A stretch of 64,000 bases of DNA from Hanleya hanleyi (taxonomy: Eukaryota; Mollusca; Polyplacophora; Lepidopleurida; Hanleyidae), in contig JAVTVY010025033.1 in assembly GCA_036873755.1 (NCBI GenBank), positions 37,495 through 101,494 on the forward strand, written 5' to 3'. Both the position numbers and the translations under genes were made by a program. The notes below the pieces were generated by a model that saw nothing but the letters and a program-made list of their open reading frames with translations, was not told where the DNA came from and did not search any database. Shown here in pieces: positions 1 through 9,444 of this stretch. Numbering within the stretch: the stretch's first letter is position 1; every line of letters starts with the position of its first letter.

Positions 1-1
1 G

Positions 2-400
2 AATGCGTTTGACTTTAAACATTTCGGCATCAATTTTGTGGCCCTGCATGTGGATGGACAACAGGTGCCAGCCACGGCCTTAACACCGAACTTTGGGCGC
101 AGGAATTTCATTCGAGCCTATCAGAGCCTGTTTACAGCCACCGGTCAAATCAACCAGGACGAAGGGAATTTGATCAGTCGGGAGGACTACGGGAACGGAT
201 ACACGTTGTTCTGTTTCGATCTGACCCCCACCTTAGAGAACGACCATCAGCTGGCCCTAGCCAAGCAAGGCAATTTACGGTTGGAAATCCACTTTGCACG
301 AGCCCTGGGGACCACCGTCAATGTGATCTGCTACGCCGAGTTTGACAACATCATTCAAGTGGACAAAGCGCGCAACGTCCTGTGTGACTTCTCCACCTAA
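2..400 (+). CDS. Polinton/Maverick capsid-like protein, C-terminal part (5' end outside window)
   Basis: The frame is open from base 2 to the TAA at 398-400 and gives 132 residues. The start lies to the left of the window; the GTG at 38 is only an internal valine. Segments such as ISREDYGNGYTLFCFDLTP and VICYAEFDNII are those I know from proteins annotated 'F54H12.2-like' in invertebrate Polinton/Maverick elements. Those proteins are thought to be jelly-roll capsid proteins, and this would be the C-terminal region. The stop is followed after one base by the ATG of the protease gene at 402, so the two form a tight same-strand cassette. No stop or frameshift is seen in the visible part. Family membership is recognised by memory of the motif pattern; the capsid role is inferred from the family. 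Confidence 0.72.
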   Translation, partial: NAFDFKHFGINFVALHVDGQQVPATALTPNFGRRNFIRAYQSLFTATGQINQDEGNLISREDYGNGYTLFCFDLTPTLENDHQLALAKQGNLRLEIHFARALGTTVNVICYAEFDNIIQVDKARNVLCDFST

Positions 401-401
401 C

Positions 402-875
402 ATGGATACAGACCAGATAACCACCGTGCTGGAGAATGACCCAGAGACACGTATGGTCTTTCAAGAGGTGTTCGACCGAGATGTGTTCCCATTAGACCGT
501 GTGTATCCTGCTGCATACGTTCTCAACACGGACCCGATGGATCGGCCCGGTGAACATTGGGTGGGCGTGTACTTGACAGAACAGCAGGGGGAATACTTTG
601 ACCCGTACGGCCTACCACCTCTCCATCCCGATTTAACAGACTTCATGGATCAAGGCACAGAGACGTGGTGTTGGAACAGTCAAACGTTGCAAAGCCTGGC
701 CAGTAGCGTGTGCGGACAATATTGCTTGTTTTGCCTGTACCATCGATGCCGGGGAAGGACCTTATCTACCATCGTACAGATGTTTGACGAGTACCCCAAG
801 GCCGAGGACCGCGATGTACTCGTATATGACTGGGCCGCCCATCATTTCAATGTACAAGCCCCGTTCTGGGCTTAA
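402..875 (+). CDS. Adenain-like maturation cysteine protease of a Polinton/Maverick element (PRO)
   Basis: An intact 157-residue ORF runs from the ATG at 402 to the TAA at 873-875. It has the catalytic layout of the adenovirus-type C5 protease family: histidine in GEHWVGVYL, acidic residue in EYFDPYG, then a glutamine (NSQTLQ) shortly before the cysteine in SSVCGQYCLFCLYH. Such proteases process virion proteins in adenoviruses, and their Polinton homologues are expected to do the same. The longer reading that begins at 342 overlaps the upstream gene. The ATG at 402, one base after that gene's stop, is the better start. The C-terminus ends in QAPFWA, and the DNA encoding that end is part of the short repeat that is copied just downstream. 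Confidence 0.82.
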   Translation: MDTDQITTVLENDPETRMVFQEVFDRDVFPLDRVYPAAYVLNTDPMDRPGEHWVGVYLTEQQGEYFDPYGLPPLHPDLTDFMDQGTETWCWNSQTLQSLASSVCGQYCLFCLYHRCRGRTLSTIVQMFDEYPKAEDRDVLVYDWAAHHFNVQAPFWA

Positions 876-980
876 GTTCTTTCAATGTTCAAGCCCCCTG
901 TTCTGGGCTTAAGTTTACAAGCCCCCTGTTCTGGGCTTCAGTTCTTTCAATGTACAAGCCCCTTGTTCTGGGCTTCAGTT
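858..980 (+). repeat. Tandem short-hairpin repeat at the 3' end of the protease gene
   Basis: A motif of the form CAAGCCCC(C)TGTTCTGGGCTT occurs four times, beginning near 855, 889, 919 and 955. Each copy can pair AAGCCC with GGGCTT around a loop of about eight bases. The first copy lies inside the protease coding sequence and includes its stop codon; the others are in the 3' flank. Two copies also include the preceding TTCTTTCAATGT. Confidence 0.75.
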
Positions 981-1016
981 TTCACGTGGTTGTTCTCACG
1001 TTGTTGTTGTTCACTG

Positions 1017-1022
1017 AATAAA
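1017..1022 (+). terminator. AATAAA polyadenylation signal candidate after the protease gene
   Basis: AATAAA lies about 140 bases after the protease stop, followed by T-rich and GT-rich sequence (ttttgtgtgttttc). This is the usual layout of a cleavage and polyadenylation site for the capsid/protease transcript. Confidence 0.5.
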
Positions 1023-1079
1023 AAAACGAGATCTTACCAAAAAACCCTGTTTTGTGTGTTTTCTATATGAGCATAATGC

Positions 1080-1700
1080 ATGAAACTGGCTTTGAACACC
1101 GTATTAGCCAATCAGTGGCCTAGAATGGAGCCAAAGCTAACCCATCCATGTCCAGAAAACATTACCCGGGTGTACAAGAACCCGGATGTAGGCGCGGACG
1201 TAGGCGAAAGCATCCCAGTACCCGGATGTAGGCGCAGACGTGAGCGAAATTCTAGTACCCGTCCATTGGTTCTTTTATCGATCGCTCATTGGCTCTTTTT
1301 CTCGACCGCTGATTGGTCCAAATGGAACCGCCCATCCTTCCCAGGTTAATTTACAATCCCCTTTTGGGGTTCAAGCTCTGTATATCGATGCCGCAACATT
1401 GTCGCCGAACCTTGCCAAAAGGGAGACCTTGGACCTTTTGACCTGGATGTGACCTTTGACCTTTTGATCCGACAATCATCCGCGCACTGCCGGTGATGAC
1501 GCGCCCTTCCGGAGAACCCGCGCGCGCGCGCTGCGGCCGGGGCGGGCCGGGGCGGGCCAGGCCGGGCCGGGCCGGGCCGAGAAAAACCCCGCAGGTTGAA
1601 CATTCGGACGTCTTAGGGGAACATTGGAACTCTTCTGGGTTTGGAGGTGAAACCCGGAAGTGACGTCACAACCCACGTGACCTGCGCAGCAGAATGGAAA
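1080..1700. other. Polinton internal non-coding region with CCAAT boxes and a GC-rich tandem stretch
   Basis: No convincing gene. The stretch contains a short tandem motif around accCGGATGTAGGCGcagacg (about 1175-1240), a cluster of ATTGG boxes (1265, 1288, 1312) with a CCAAT at 1108, and a very GC-rich block of repeated GGCCGG/GGGCGG at about 1520-1580. ORFs here come from base composition. It may be promoter or terminal-region DNA of the element. Confidence 0.5.
1265..1316 (-). promoter_or_regulatory. Three evenly spaced inverted CCAAT boxes
   Basis: ATTGG occurs at 1265-1269, 1288-1292 and 1312-1316, with steps of 23 and 24 bases. Each sits in a near-repeat of the form c(g)cTNATTGGtcc. 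Repeated CCAAT boxes bind NF-Y in animals, so a promoter firing leftward or a bidirectional regulatory block is possible. No TATA or start site could be assigned. Confidence 0.35.
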
Positions 1701-1818
1701 CGACAACCTAGTCTAACCCCTCTCACATAGGCTTCACATGGATACCTCACTCGATCCCATCGGCCCACTAGTGGCCCACCTAGACCCCAACACGTCTATT
1801 TCCATACCCTTGGTCCAC

Positions 1819-1830
1819 TGCGCATGCGCA
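1819..1830. promoter_or_regulatory. NRF1-type palindrome TGCGCATGCGCA in subterminal repeat
   Basis: The 12-base palindrome TGCGCATGCGCA matches the consensus YGCGCAYGCGCR of the animal transcription factor NRF1. It recurs at 1972-1983 in the next unit, and in related form in the units of the second Polinton. The match is seen; binding is not shown. Confidence 0.4.
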
Positions 1831-1971
1831 GAGTGACGATATTTCAACCCCGCACTCACCCCATCAGATGCTCCCTCACATAGGCTTCACATGGATACCT
1901 CACTCGATCCCATCGGCCCACTAGTGGCTCCCCTAGATCCCAAAACGTTTATTTCCATACACTTTGTCTAT

Positions 1972-1983
1972 TGCGCATGCGCA
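1972..1983. promoter_or_regulatory. NRF1-type palindrome, second unit
   Basis: Same TGCGCATGCGCA sequence as at 1819, at the equivalent place of the following unit and again followed by GA(G/A)TGACGATAT. Confidence 0.4.
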
Positions 1984-3354
1984 GAATGACGATATTCCTA
2001 CCCCACATCCACCCCATCGGTTGCCCCCTCACATAGGCTTCACATTGATACCTCACTCGACCCCATCGGACCATTAGGGGCCCACCTAGATCCCAAAACG
2101 TTCACCTCGTATGGACCTATACACCCATAGCCATGCAGTATAGGCCTATGGGCCTACCCAGGCCTCGGTGACTTTTTCCAAAAATTTCACCGTTTCGCTC
2201 CGGGACCCTTCCCATGGTGTTCTAAATGACGAGACGTGAAAAACAAATCCAAACAGCCCATATCACAATGAACGTGTGTGAATTTCCCAGGTTGGACCCA
2301 TACCCCCATATAGCCAGCCTATAGGCCTATATACAGACCTCGGTGACTTTTCCCCAAAAATTCACCGATTCGCTCCGGGACCCTTCCCATTGTCACTTTC
2401 TCGGCGAGACGAGAAAAACGCGACCCCACAACCCATAGTAACACCCACGAAAAAAAAATGACCATCCCCATACCCCATACAGGCATTTTCCCTTATATTG
2501 TATAATATAGACCCCTATTGTAGAGGTAAAGTCCGTGTTCCGCTTTTTATAGTTTCGGGAAAAGATCCTAATTTTACATGCACCCACCCCATTGACTGGA
2601 TAGGCAGGCCCCGATAAACCCGGGGACCGATATTAGCCCTTTTGGCTAGGGTTGATAGGGGTTTTCCCTTAGTTTAGGGGTAAAGTCCGTGTTCTGCTTT
2701 TTATAGTTTCGGGAAAAAAATCCTAATTTTACATGCACCCACCCATGACTGGATGCCCCTTCACGAATGCTTCACTTTGATACCTCACTCGACCCATTCG
2801 GTCCACTAGGGACCCACCCCGGTCACAAAACGTCTATTCCCATACTCTTTTTAGGCATTCCCCGTATACATTAACATTGGAAGTCACTTGGTTGACATCG
2901 GACTACTTTCTGTCCGCGCAGGAATACAAAGGTTACAGGTTGCCGGAACTACTTTTGACCTCCACGTGACCTTGAGCTGGTGGCGCCCCCTGGCGCCCCA
3001 GGCGCCCCAGGGGTGAAAGGCGATGGGGCGTCCCCTATACCTTTAGCCTGGAAACAGCGCCCCCTGGTGGATGCAAGAGTTACCTCCCCCGGTAAAATGG
3101 GACCGAATCGAGTTGCTACCTACTACTCACCCCTTTAGTACAGAAATTTCAAGCAATTCCTAGATAATGTGAAGAGCCATTAAGAAGATACTTTCGACCA
3201 AAAGGCGGCCAAGAGATTAGTGACAGTCGAAGTATTAGTGAAACTTTTAATAAATTCTTCTCAACTATAGGTGAGAAATTGGCATCTGTGCTTTCCGGAA
3301 ATCTCCAAGCAAACAATTCTCAACAAAATATTTTTAGTGCTGAAAATATGGTCT

Positions 3355-3771
3355 AAGAAAGCAACTGGCATGGATAATATGCCCGCCAGGCTGTTGAAAC
3401 TATCAGCTATTATCTCCCATTCATTGCGTTACATTTTTAACTTATCTTGGACCACTGGGAAACTGCCTACAGCTTTTAAAAGAGCCCGTGTTACTGGTCT
3501 TCGCAAAGAAGGTGATTCTGCTGACCCATCAAATTATCGAGCTATATCTGTGTTACCAGTATGTATGAAAATATTAGAAAGATCTGTACATATACAGCTA
3601 TATGGTTTTATAGAACACCATAGCTTGTTAAATCAATTCCACTCCGACTTTAGGCCATCACATTCTACCACTATAATACTTCATGTATCCGACCAAGTTT
3701 TAAGAAAGATAGATAATGGCCTTCTAACAGGAATTTATTCCTGGATCTTAAAAAGACATTTGATGTGGTAG
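3355..3771 (+). pseudogene. Reverse transcriptase fragment, N-terminal half
   Basis: Reads KKATGMDNMPARLLK at the start and ends where the palm motif should read as a DLKKAF-type block. The frame is lost at the W before the TAG at 3769. A typical RT order is seen (SNYRAISVLP, ILERSVHIQL, LLNQFHSDFRPSHST). The first catalytic aspartate region is thus split by a frameshift and a stop. Confidence 0.7.
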
Positions 3772-3874
3772 ATTGTGAGTTACTGCTTATGAAAATGATA
3801 ATACTTGAAGTTGCTGCATGAACGAGAGATATACTGGTTTGTAAAGACTATACATTACAAATAGATGTCAGTGT

Positions 3875-4192
3875 GTGTCATTTAATTCTACAATGGCCTC
3901 CCCACTCTCCGTTAAATATGGAGTTCCACAAGGATCGATTCTTGGTCCTCTGGTTTTTATCTTGTATATAAATGACCTCCCTTCATCTGTGTATAATTGT
4001 TATGCTGATGACACGGCTCTTGTTTACTCCGCAAAATGCCGAAACGATATAGAATCATCAATATATGATCTTAACTCTATTCAGAACTGGTCCGACGAGA
4101 ACAGATTGACGATAAATGTTAAAAAGACTAAATGTATGCTTTTAATGTCGCAAAAAGATTGCTGTCTTCCAGAAATATTAATTTATCCATAG
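3875..4192 (+). pseudogene. Reverse transcriptase fragment with YADD motif
   Basis: An open piece of about 105 codons contains GVPQGSILGPLVFILYINDL, the catalytic YADDTALV and the downstream 'LTINVKKTKCMLL' thumb-side motif. It is the palm core of the same retrotransposon as the piece at 3355-3771, separated from it by about 100 bases with broken frame. Confidence 0.8.
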
Positions 4193-4554
4193 TAGGCTCT
4201 ATTATTGAGCAAGTCCTTGAACTTAAATATCCAGTTCTATGGTTTGACAGTAATTTTAAATGGGATGTTCACATTAACAATATGTGCAATGAAATTTCAG
4301 GTAGAATATAGCGGTCTTAAGTCGACTAAGACCTTTTATCACACAAGATTTTGCTAAATTATTGTACAACTCTATGATTTTACCAATTATGATTATGGTG
4401 ATGTCATATGGTCCAACTGTTCTCAAAAATATTTTGAAGACGTGTGAACAGCGTTTTAAAATGTACAAATGTACTTTTGTTTTTAAAACTTTCCACTGTG
4501 ATACATGTATACCGTTATGTTCGGAACTATTTTACATTTGTATCTGATATTCAC

Positions 4555-4734
4555 CAACGAAAGACGAGACAATCTGTGGCCAATCTTTTATATTATGACA
4601 GGGTTAATACTTTAACGAGACAGAGAACTTTTAAGTATCAAGGTGCCCACTTGTGGAATATTTTATCTGACAATCTTCGCAATAGTCCATCTCTTAACGC
4701 TTTTAAGCAAAATATCAGACATGTTTTCTTGTAA
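4555..4734 (+). pseudogene. C-terminal fragment of the same reverse transcriptase polyprotein
   Basis: Reads RKTRQSVANLLYYDRVN and then FKYQGAHLWNILSDNLRN, the usual last segment of Jockey/CR1-type ORF2 proteins, and ends at TAA 4732-4734. Frame and stops between 4192 and 4540 are broken. Confidence 0.6.
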
Positions 4735-5114
4735 TTCTCTTCTTATTAAGAAGTTTACTATCTTTTTAATATAACCTCTTACCGTCTATGAACATTTTAA
4801 TTACTTTACATTTAATTAATTTATTTAATTGGTTTCTTTAATTACCTCATTTATTTTTTTATGTCATGCTGTTGTTTACATAGTTGTTAACCAATGTTAA
4901 TGTTTATGTTAAAATTGTAGGACTGTGATGTATGTAACAGGGCCCCACTGGAAAGCAACCATTTAGGCTGAGTTGGGCTACCCTGTCTAAATATATTGAA
5001 TAAATAAATAAAATAAAACAAAATATAACTGTAGATGCGCCTTAATTGGGACTGGGGAAGCCCCGACGTCACCCTACTGGCGTGCGGTTGGCCACTGCCG
5101 AACTGTCTACGCTA

Positions 5115-5936
5115 CACTGTTATAAATTACCGTTATTTCACAGTAAATGTATGTTGGAGTTTACAGTACATTCAATCGCAAACACATTAATCTGTAAATT
5201 GAACTGTGATATTTCAGGTGACATCAACTGCAATGGGTAAACTGCGCACACACGTAACATAAAATTCCTGTTTTCTCTGAAAGGAGGTTGATATCTTTGC
5301 ATACGAAACGCTCAGTTGCAGAAACATCCGACACCTGCGTTGTACGATACAACATTCAGAGCATTATCAGAACACGCGCTGCGATGGACGCAGCAGCTAG
5401 CATCAATTTTCGGTCTATAGAACGGTTTGGTTTTGGTTTTAACATTTCAAGTTAAATACTACACTAATGTTCCGTCATTTAGTGTTCGACTTGGACAAGA
5501 TGGGTTTTATCTGACTTAGAGTTGTGTCCCACTATTCGTGTAATAATTGCACAGATTCGTTCGTGATTATTTACGAAACTTGTGGTGATCGCATTTGTAA
5601 ACACGAAGAGCAGAGATGCGCGAAAGAGCAATGGCCATTTCGGCATTCCAGTGGCCAAAGTTGCCGCGGAACCGATAATTGTAGACAATGGTACCCCGTA
5701 ATTGTATAGTACAAAGAATGTTAAAAAACAGTTCTTGTAAATTACAGGGCAACCCAAATTTTACAGTTGAATGCCAGTCAATAAACGGTAATTATAAAAT
5801 ACGGTTTCACATTTCAAAGCCTGTCTAAAAACGGTAATTGTAAAATACGGTGCAACGTAATTTTACAGTTGAATGTACTGGCACCTTTTCTGTCAGTACA
5901 TTTAACTGTGAATTTACGGTGTGATTTATAACAGTG
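5115..5936. mobile_element. Inverted-repeat MITE-like element (CACTGTTATAAA ends)
   Basis: The left end CACTGTTATAAATTACCGTT and the right end pair as an imperfect terminal inverted repeat of about 40 bases; the reverse complement of the right end reads CACTGTTATAAATCACACCG. A TA precedes the left end, while the right end is followed by TG. Motifs such as ttacagttgaatg recur on both strands inside. No transposase is encoded. CACTGT-type ends with a TA target resemble Tc1/mariner-type MITEs. Confidence 0.55.
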
Positions 5937-6281
5937 TGGGATGGATCCGTGTAATGATACACGCGGGGTCCTCCTGGTCAGCTTCAATCGCAATTTTATA
6001 TGAGAGACTTCAATTCCCAATTCGTGTGTGTTAGGATCGTCTGAGCTGAGTTAGAAGACAGCCAGCAGAATATAATTCCTAATGAACTAATTTCCTTTTT
6101 ACCCCAATGCCAGTTCATGGAACCTTTTTCGTCCTGTCATATCGTAGTTAGTTTGGCCGAAATACTGCTGAACTCACGCACTCAACCTTTCAGAACTTTA
6201 CAAGTTTTAGCCTATTGAACTTGACCGAGTTTCTGTAGGCCCTACTTCTGTATATGGTGCAAGAAAAAGTCATTTGTAACG

Positions 6282-6569
6282 TACTCTCTAAAAAGCTTGA
6301 GTGAACTGTTCCACTCAAGTTTGAGTGAAATGTACCTGTTCACTCAAACTTGAGTTACTTTTCACTCAACTTGAGTTACTTTTCACTGAAATTGAGTTAA
6401 AACCACTTGAGCGGGATCAATTTCCACTCTTATGCTTCAGTGAATGTCACTCAAGTGCATTTAACTCAAGTTGAGTGAAAAGTAAAACGATAATCTCACT
6501 CAAGTATTGAGTGGGATCAATTTCCACTCTTACTTGAGTGAAATTTCCCTCAACTTTTTCTAGAGAGTA
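6282..6569. mobile_element. Foldback MITE with CTCTCTA ends and CACTCAA repeats
   Basis: The left end TACTCTCTAAAAAGCTTGAG pairs with the right end, whose reverse complement reads TTACTCTCTAGAAAAAGTTG. The interior is made of many ACTCAA/TTGAGT units on both strands, so it can fold into a long hairpin. A truncated relative lies near 17849-17880. No coding capacity. Confidence 0.6.
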
Positions 6570-6904
6570 ATGACTTCCCGACTATGGGCGACACTCATTA
6601 GTGAATGGTACATTTTCTTAGCTAGAAATAACTTCTGAATTTTTGAATACCATGTCAGTTTTCCGCAATGATTTATATGGGAGACAACTCTTTTAAATAT
6701 GCCGAGCTAGAATTTCAAAGTTGTTATCTATCCCAGGGATAACATTTTTACAGATAGTAGACGAATGTGAACCCGAGATAATAATAAATAAAAATTGTAC
6801 ACGATAAAATATTTACTGTAAATTTTTAGAAGAAATGACCCTGATTACTGTGCAGCAAATTTGCGTGTAACTTTTTGCACTTCTGTTGAAAATACAGTAA
6901 TATT

Positions 6905-7818
6905 GTAGGTTACTGTAATTATTTTCACTACCTGTAATCTGAATCACATTAAACTAGTGTAAAAATTACAGTAATAATTTAGCTTACTTCACTTCAAAAT
7001 CTAAAGTAATATTTTTTTCCACTGTAAACGAAACTGCAGAAAACTGGGTTTACTCTATGCTGTACAATTTTACAGCAATAATTTTACAGTATCGGAAAAC
7101 CTTCCTGTGAATTTCTACACCAAGTTTTACCCTGATTGTTACAGTAATTTACATGTGCAGCAAAGCTGCCTATAACTTTCAATGCTACTTTGTAAATTAC
7201 AGTAATAATAGTTCTTACTGCATATAGTGTCAAATTTACATCAATTCATGTCACAAATGTAAGCAATGCGATAACAAATGCTAGCCATGCTCATGTAAAT
7301 GAGGTGGGCATGTTTTAGTTGCCGCTATAAATAGCAAATAGCAAAACAGCTATCTCTACGTTTTACAGGATACTTCAACAACATTCATTTGTCATTATAC
7401 GCTACATGAGTTGTACATACAAGCGTGCAGGGTCAATGAAATCCGGGGTGATGAAATTATACATTCTCTGCATTTCGGTGCAGTTGAGATAAAAAAAGGA
7501 CAACAATGACAGTTTTGTATGAGGATCATTACCTTTATCTAATTAATACATGTGTAAATGCTGAGCATTCTATGCATCGTAGACAATCAGTACAAGACAA
7601 AAGCAATGCCATTCAGCCCTGGGTTCAGCATGTATTGAAAATATTCTTATTTCTCCAATCAATACGATAGAAAATTAATGTCAATCAGGGTTGTATTGAT
7701 TTTGTCTATAGGTTCCCTATAAAAAGTCTTGCTAAAATACTCCACTAGACTTGACTCATAACTTGATTCATGTATCAGCATTTTTCAGTGTCGTCTTCTC
7801 ATCCTTCCGAAACGCCAG
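6905..7818 (+). repeat. Tandem duplication, copy 1
   Basis: About 0.9 kb that is closely repeated at 8011-8935. Shared landmarks include CTGTAATCTGAATCACATTA, TACATGTGCAGCAAAGCTGC, ACGCTACATGAGTTGTACAT and cttctcatccttccgaaacg. Many TTACAGTAA-type short palindromes lie inside, as in the CACTGT-type MITEs. No coding potential. Confidence 0.75.
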
Positions 7819-7989
7819 CTTGTCCTAAGAGGCGACTAACTGGGGCACCCGTGGGGTTCCCGGGTGTGAAAAGGAATAGGACCCCACCCGTGTGGTTCCC
7901 GGGTTTGAAAAGGAATAGGACCCAACGTCGTGATATGAATGAAATATAGTTGAAAGCGACGTTAAATCATATTCACTCACTCACTCACT
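7819..7989 (-). mobile_element. SINE fragment with CACTCACTCACTC tail, flanked by a target-site duplication
   Basis: The insert contains an internal repeat (cccgNgtggttcccgggtNtgaaaagg, twice) and ends with gttgaaagcgacgttaaatc and CACTCACTCACTC. The same end occurs at 31665-31708 and, reversed, near 15341 and 10245. It is flanked by ccttccgaaacgccag (7803-7818) and ccttccgaaatgcgccag (7990-8007), a target-site duplication of about 16 bases as made by LINE machinery. Strand is assigned on the view that the GAGTGAGTG side is the 5' end; this is uncertain. Confidence 0.6.
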
Positions 7990-8010
7990 CCTTCCGAAAT
8001 GCGCCAGTCA

Positions 8011-8935
8011 TGGCTAAATTTACAGCAATTATTTTCACTGCCTGTAATCTGAATCACATTAAACTAGTGTAACAATTACAGTAATAATTTAGCTTACTTC
8101 ATTTTAAAATCTAAAGTAATATTTTTTTTCCACTGAAAACAAAACTGCAGAAAACGGGGTTTATTCTATACTGTACAATTTTACAGCAATAATTTTACAG
8201 TAGCGGAAAACCGTCCTGTGAATTTCTACGCCAAGTTTTACCCTGATTGTTACAGTAATTTACATGTGCAGCAAAGCTGCCTATAACTTTCAATGCTACT
8301 TTGTAAATTACAGTAAAACCTGTTCTTACTGCATATAGTGTCAAATTTACATCAATTCCTGTCACAAATGTAAGCAATGAGACAACAAATGCTAGCCATG
8401 CTCATATAAATGAGGTGGGCATGTTTTAGTTGCCGTTGTAAATAGCAAATAGCAAAACATCTATCTCCACGTTTTACAGAATACTTCATCAACATTCATT
8501 TGTCATTATACGCTACATGAGTTGTACATACAAGCGTTCAGGGTCAATGAAACCCGGGTGATGAAATTATACCTTCGTGCAGTTGAGATAAAAAGTGCAA
8601 CAATGACAGTTTTGTATGAGGAGCATTACCTTTATCTAATTATTACATGTTTAAATGCTGAGCATTCTATGCATCATAGACAACCAGTACAACACAAAAG
8701 CAATGCCACTCATGATCAGCCCTGGGTTCAGCATGTATTGAAAATATTCTTATTTCTCCAATCAACACGGCAGAAAATTAATGTCAATCAGTGTTGTATT
8801 TAATTTGTCTATAGTTTCCCTAAAAAGGTCTGTTAAAACACTCCAATAGATAGACTTGACTCATAACTTCATTCATGTATCAGCATTTTTCAATGTCGTC
8901 TTCTCATCCTTCCGAAACGCGCTAGTCATGGCTAA
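8011..8935 (+). repeat. Tandem duplication, copy 2
   Basis: Second copy of the 6905-7818 unit, offset by about 1.1 kb. Small indels are visible, for example a shortened 'gaaattatacNttc' segment near 8560. The SINE is absent from the equivalent end of this copy (about 8905-8925), so the duplication came before the SINE insertion or the SINE entered only copy 1. Confidence 0.75.
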
Positions 8936-8939
8936 ATTG

Positions 8940-9440
8940 GTCACGTTGATTATCTTGTCTGGGTTAAGACCCACAAGGTGCCTCAGAAAGATAAACGAAC
9001 ATCAAAAATAGTGACGATGACTAATTGATTTAACTTTCAAAATAACTGAAATCAATGTAATGCAAGTTCATCATATTTATCATTGGAAAATACATATAAA
9101 ACTTTCGGGTGACGAATCTTGCTGGAACACACATTCCGGAGTATGTTGGAACAAAGATTGTCATATATTTGTGCATTATAATTTTCGGCATGGTCGAAAG
9201 CTGCGTTAGCAAGCGATCTTATTCGGTTCACTTTATTGAAACATATCAACATTGGGTTCACATATGGTTCCCTTTGGTATATTGGCGATTTACTGAGAAA
9301 CCTGTTGGGATTAACTGGCTATCGTTATAAAAAGTAACAGACAGCACCATGCTTTTGATGTTAGAGTGAACATCACCATGTCTTGCTGGCATCATTGAAA
9401 GCTGTTGAATGCTTCTCTCTTGTAGGAAATCATCTCGTGT
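8940..9440. other. Stretch without recognised features
   Basis: AT-rich single-copy-looking DNA. Open frames of 60-73 codons overlap each other on both strands and resemble nothing I know. Confidence 0.5.
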
Positions 9441-9444
9441 GTGT

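Larger units (their letters stand above)
1705..2870 (+). repeat. Polinton subterminal tandem-repeat array (left element)
   Basis: Units of about 155-160 bases begin with CTCACATAGGCTTCACATGG near 1714, 1874 and 2030, and a diverged one with cttcacgaatgcttcac near 2758. Each continues with a gatacctcactcgaNcccatcgg core, a 'ccactagNggcccacctaga' block and a CAAAACGT block. Two copies carry the palindrome TGCGCATGCGCA. A second repeat type, gcctcggtgacttttt with cgctccgggacccttccca, occurs twice (about 2160-2460). A third, gtaaagtccgtgttc through the run ending acatgcacccaccc, occurs at 2526-2590 and 2682-2746. The same family reappears in both arms of the Polinton in intron 4, which links the two elements. 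Confidence 0.8.
1..3110 (+). mobile_element. Polinton/Maverick element, right-hand part
   Basis: The capsid-like gene, the adenain-like protease and the subterminal repeats form one element that continues beyond the left window edge. Its outer end is not fixed. The repeat array stops near 2870. The stretch 2880-3110, with its short GGCGCCCC repeats, could be the terminal inverted repeat or host DNA. A non-LTR retrotransposon begins by about 3120. Confidence 0.7.
3120..5030 (+). mobile_element. Decayed non-LTR retrotransposon (Jockey/CR1-like), 5' truncated
   Basis: Reverse transcriptase pieces lie in several frames on the + strand, in the expected order. A pre-RT segment (ETFNKFFSTIGEKLA, about 3237-3281) comes first. 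Then come the fingers region with KKATGMDNMPARLLK and FRPSHST (about 3355-3680), the core with GVPQGSILGPL and YADDT (about 3920-4020), and the C-terminal 'AHLWNILSDNLRN' segment ending at 4734. The 3' end is a run of AATAAATAAATAAAATAAAA at about 4999-5025, typical of this type of element. Stops and frameshifts are frequent, so it is inactive. The upstream endonuclease domain is absent. Confidence 0.8.

Noticed and set aside
38..40. Start codon of the capsid-like gene at 38
   Set aside because: The triplet is GTG inside a conserved stretch, and the frame is open to base 2, so the gene starts outside the window.
342..401. Upstream extension of the protease frame to 342
   Set aside because: It overlaps the end of the capsid-like gene; the ATG at 402, one base after that gene's stop, fits the protease family better.
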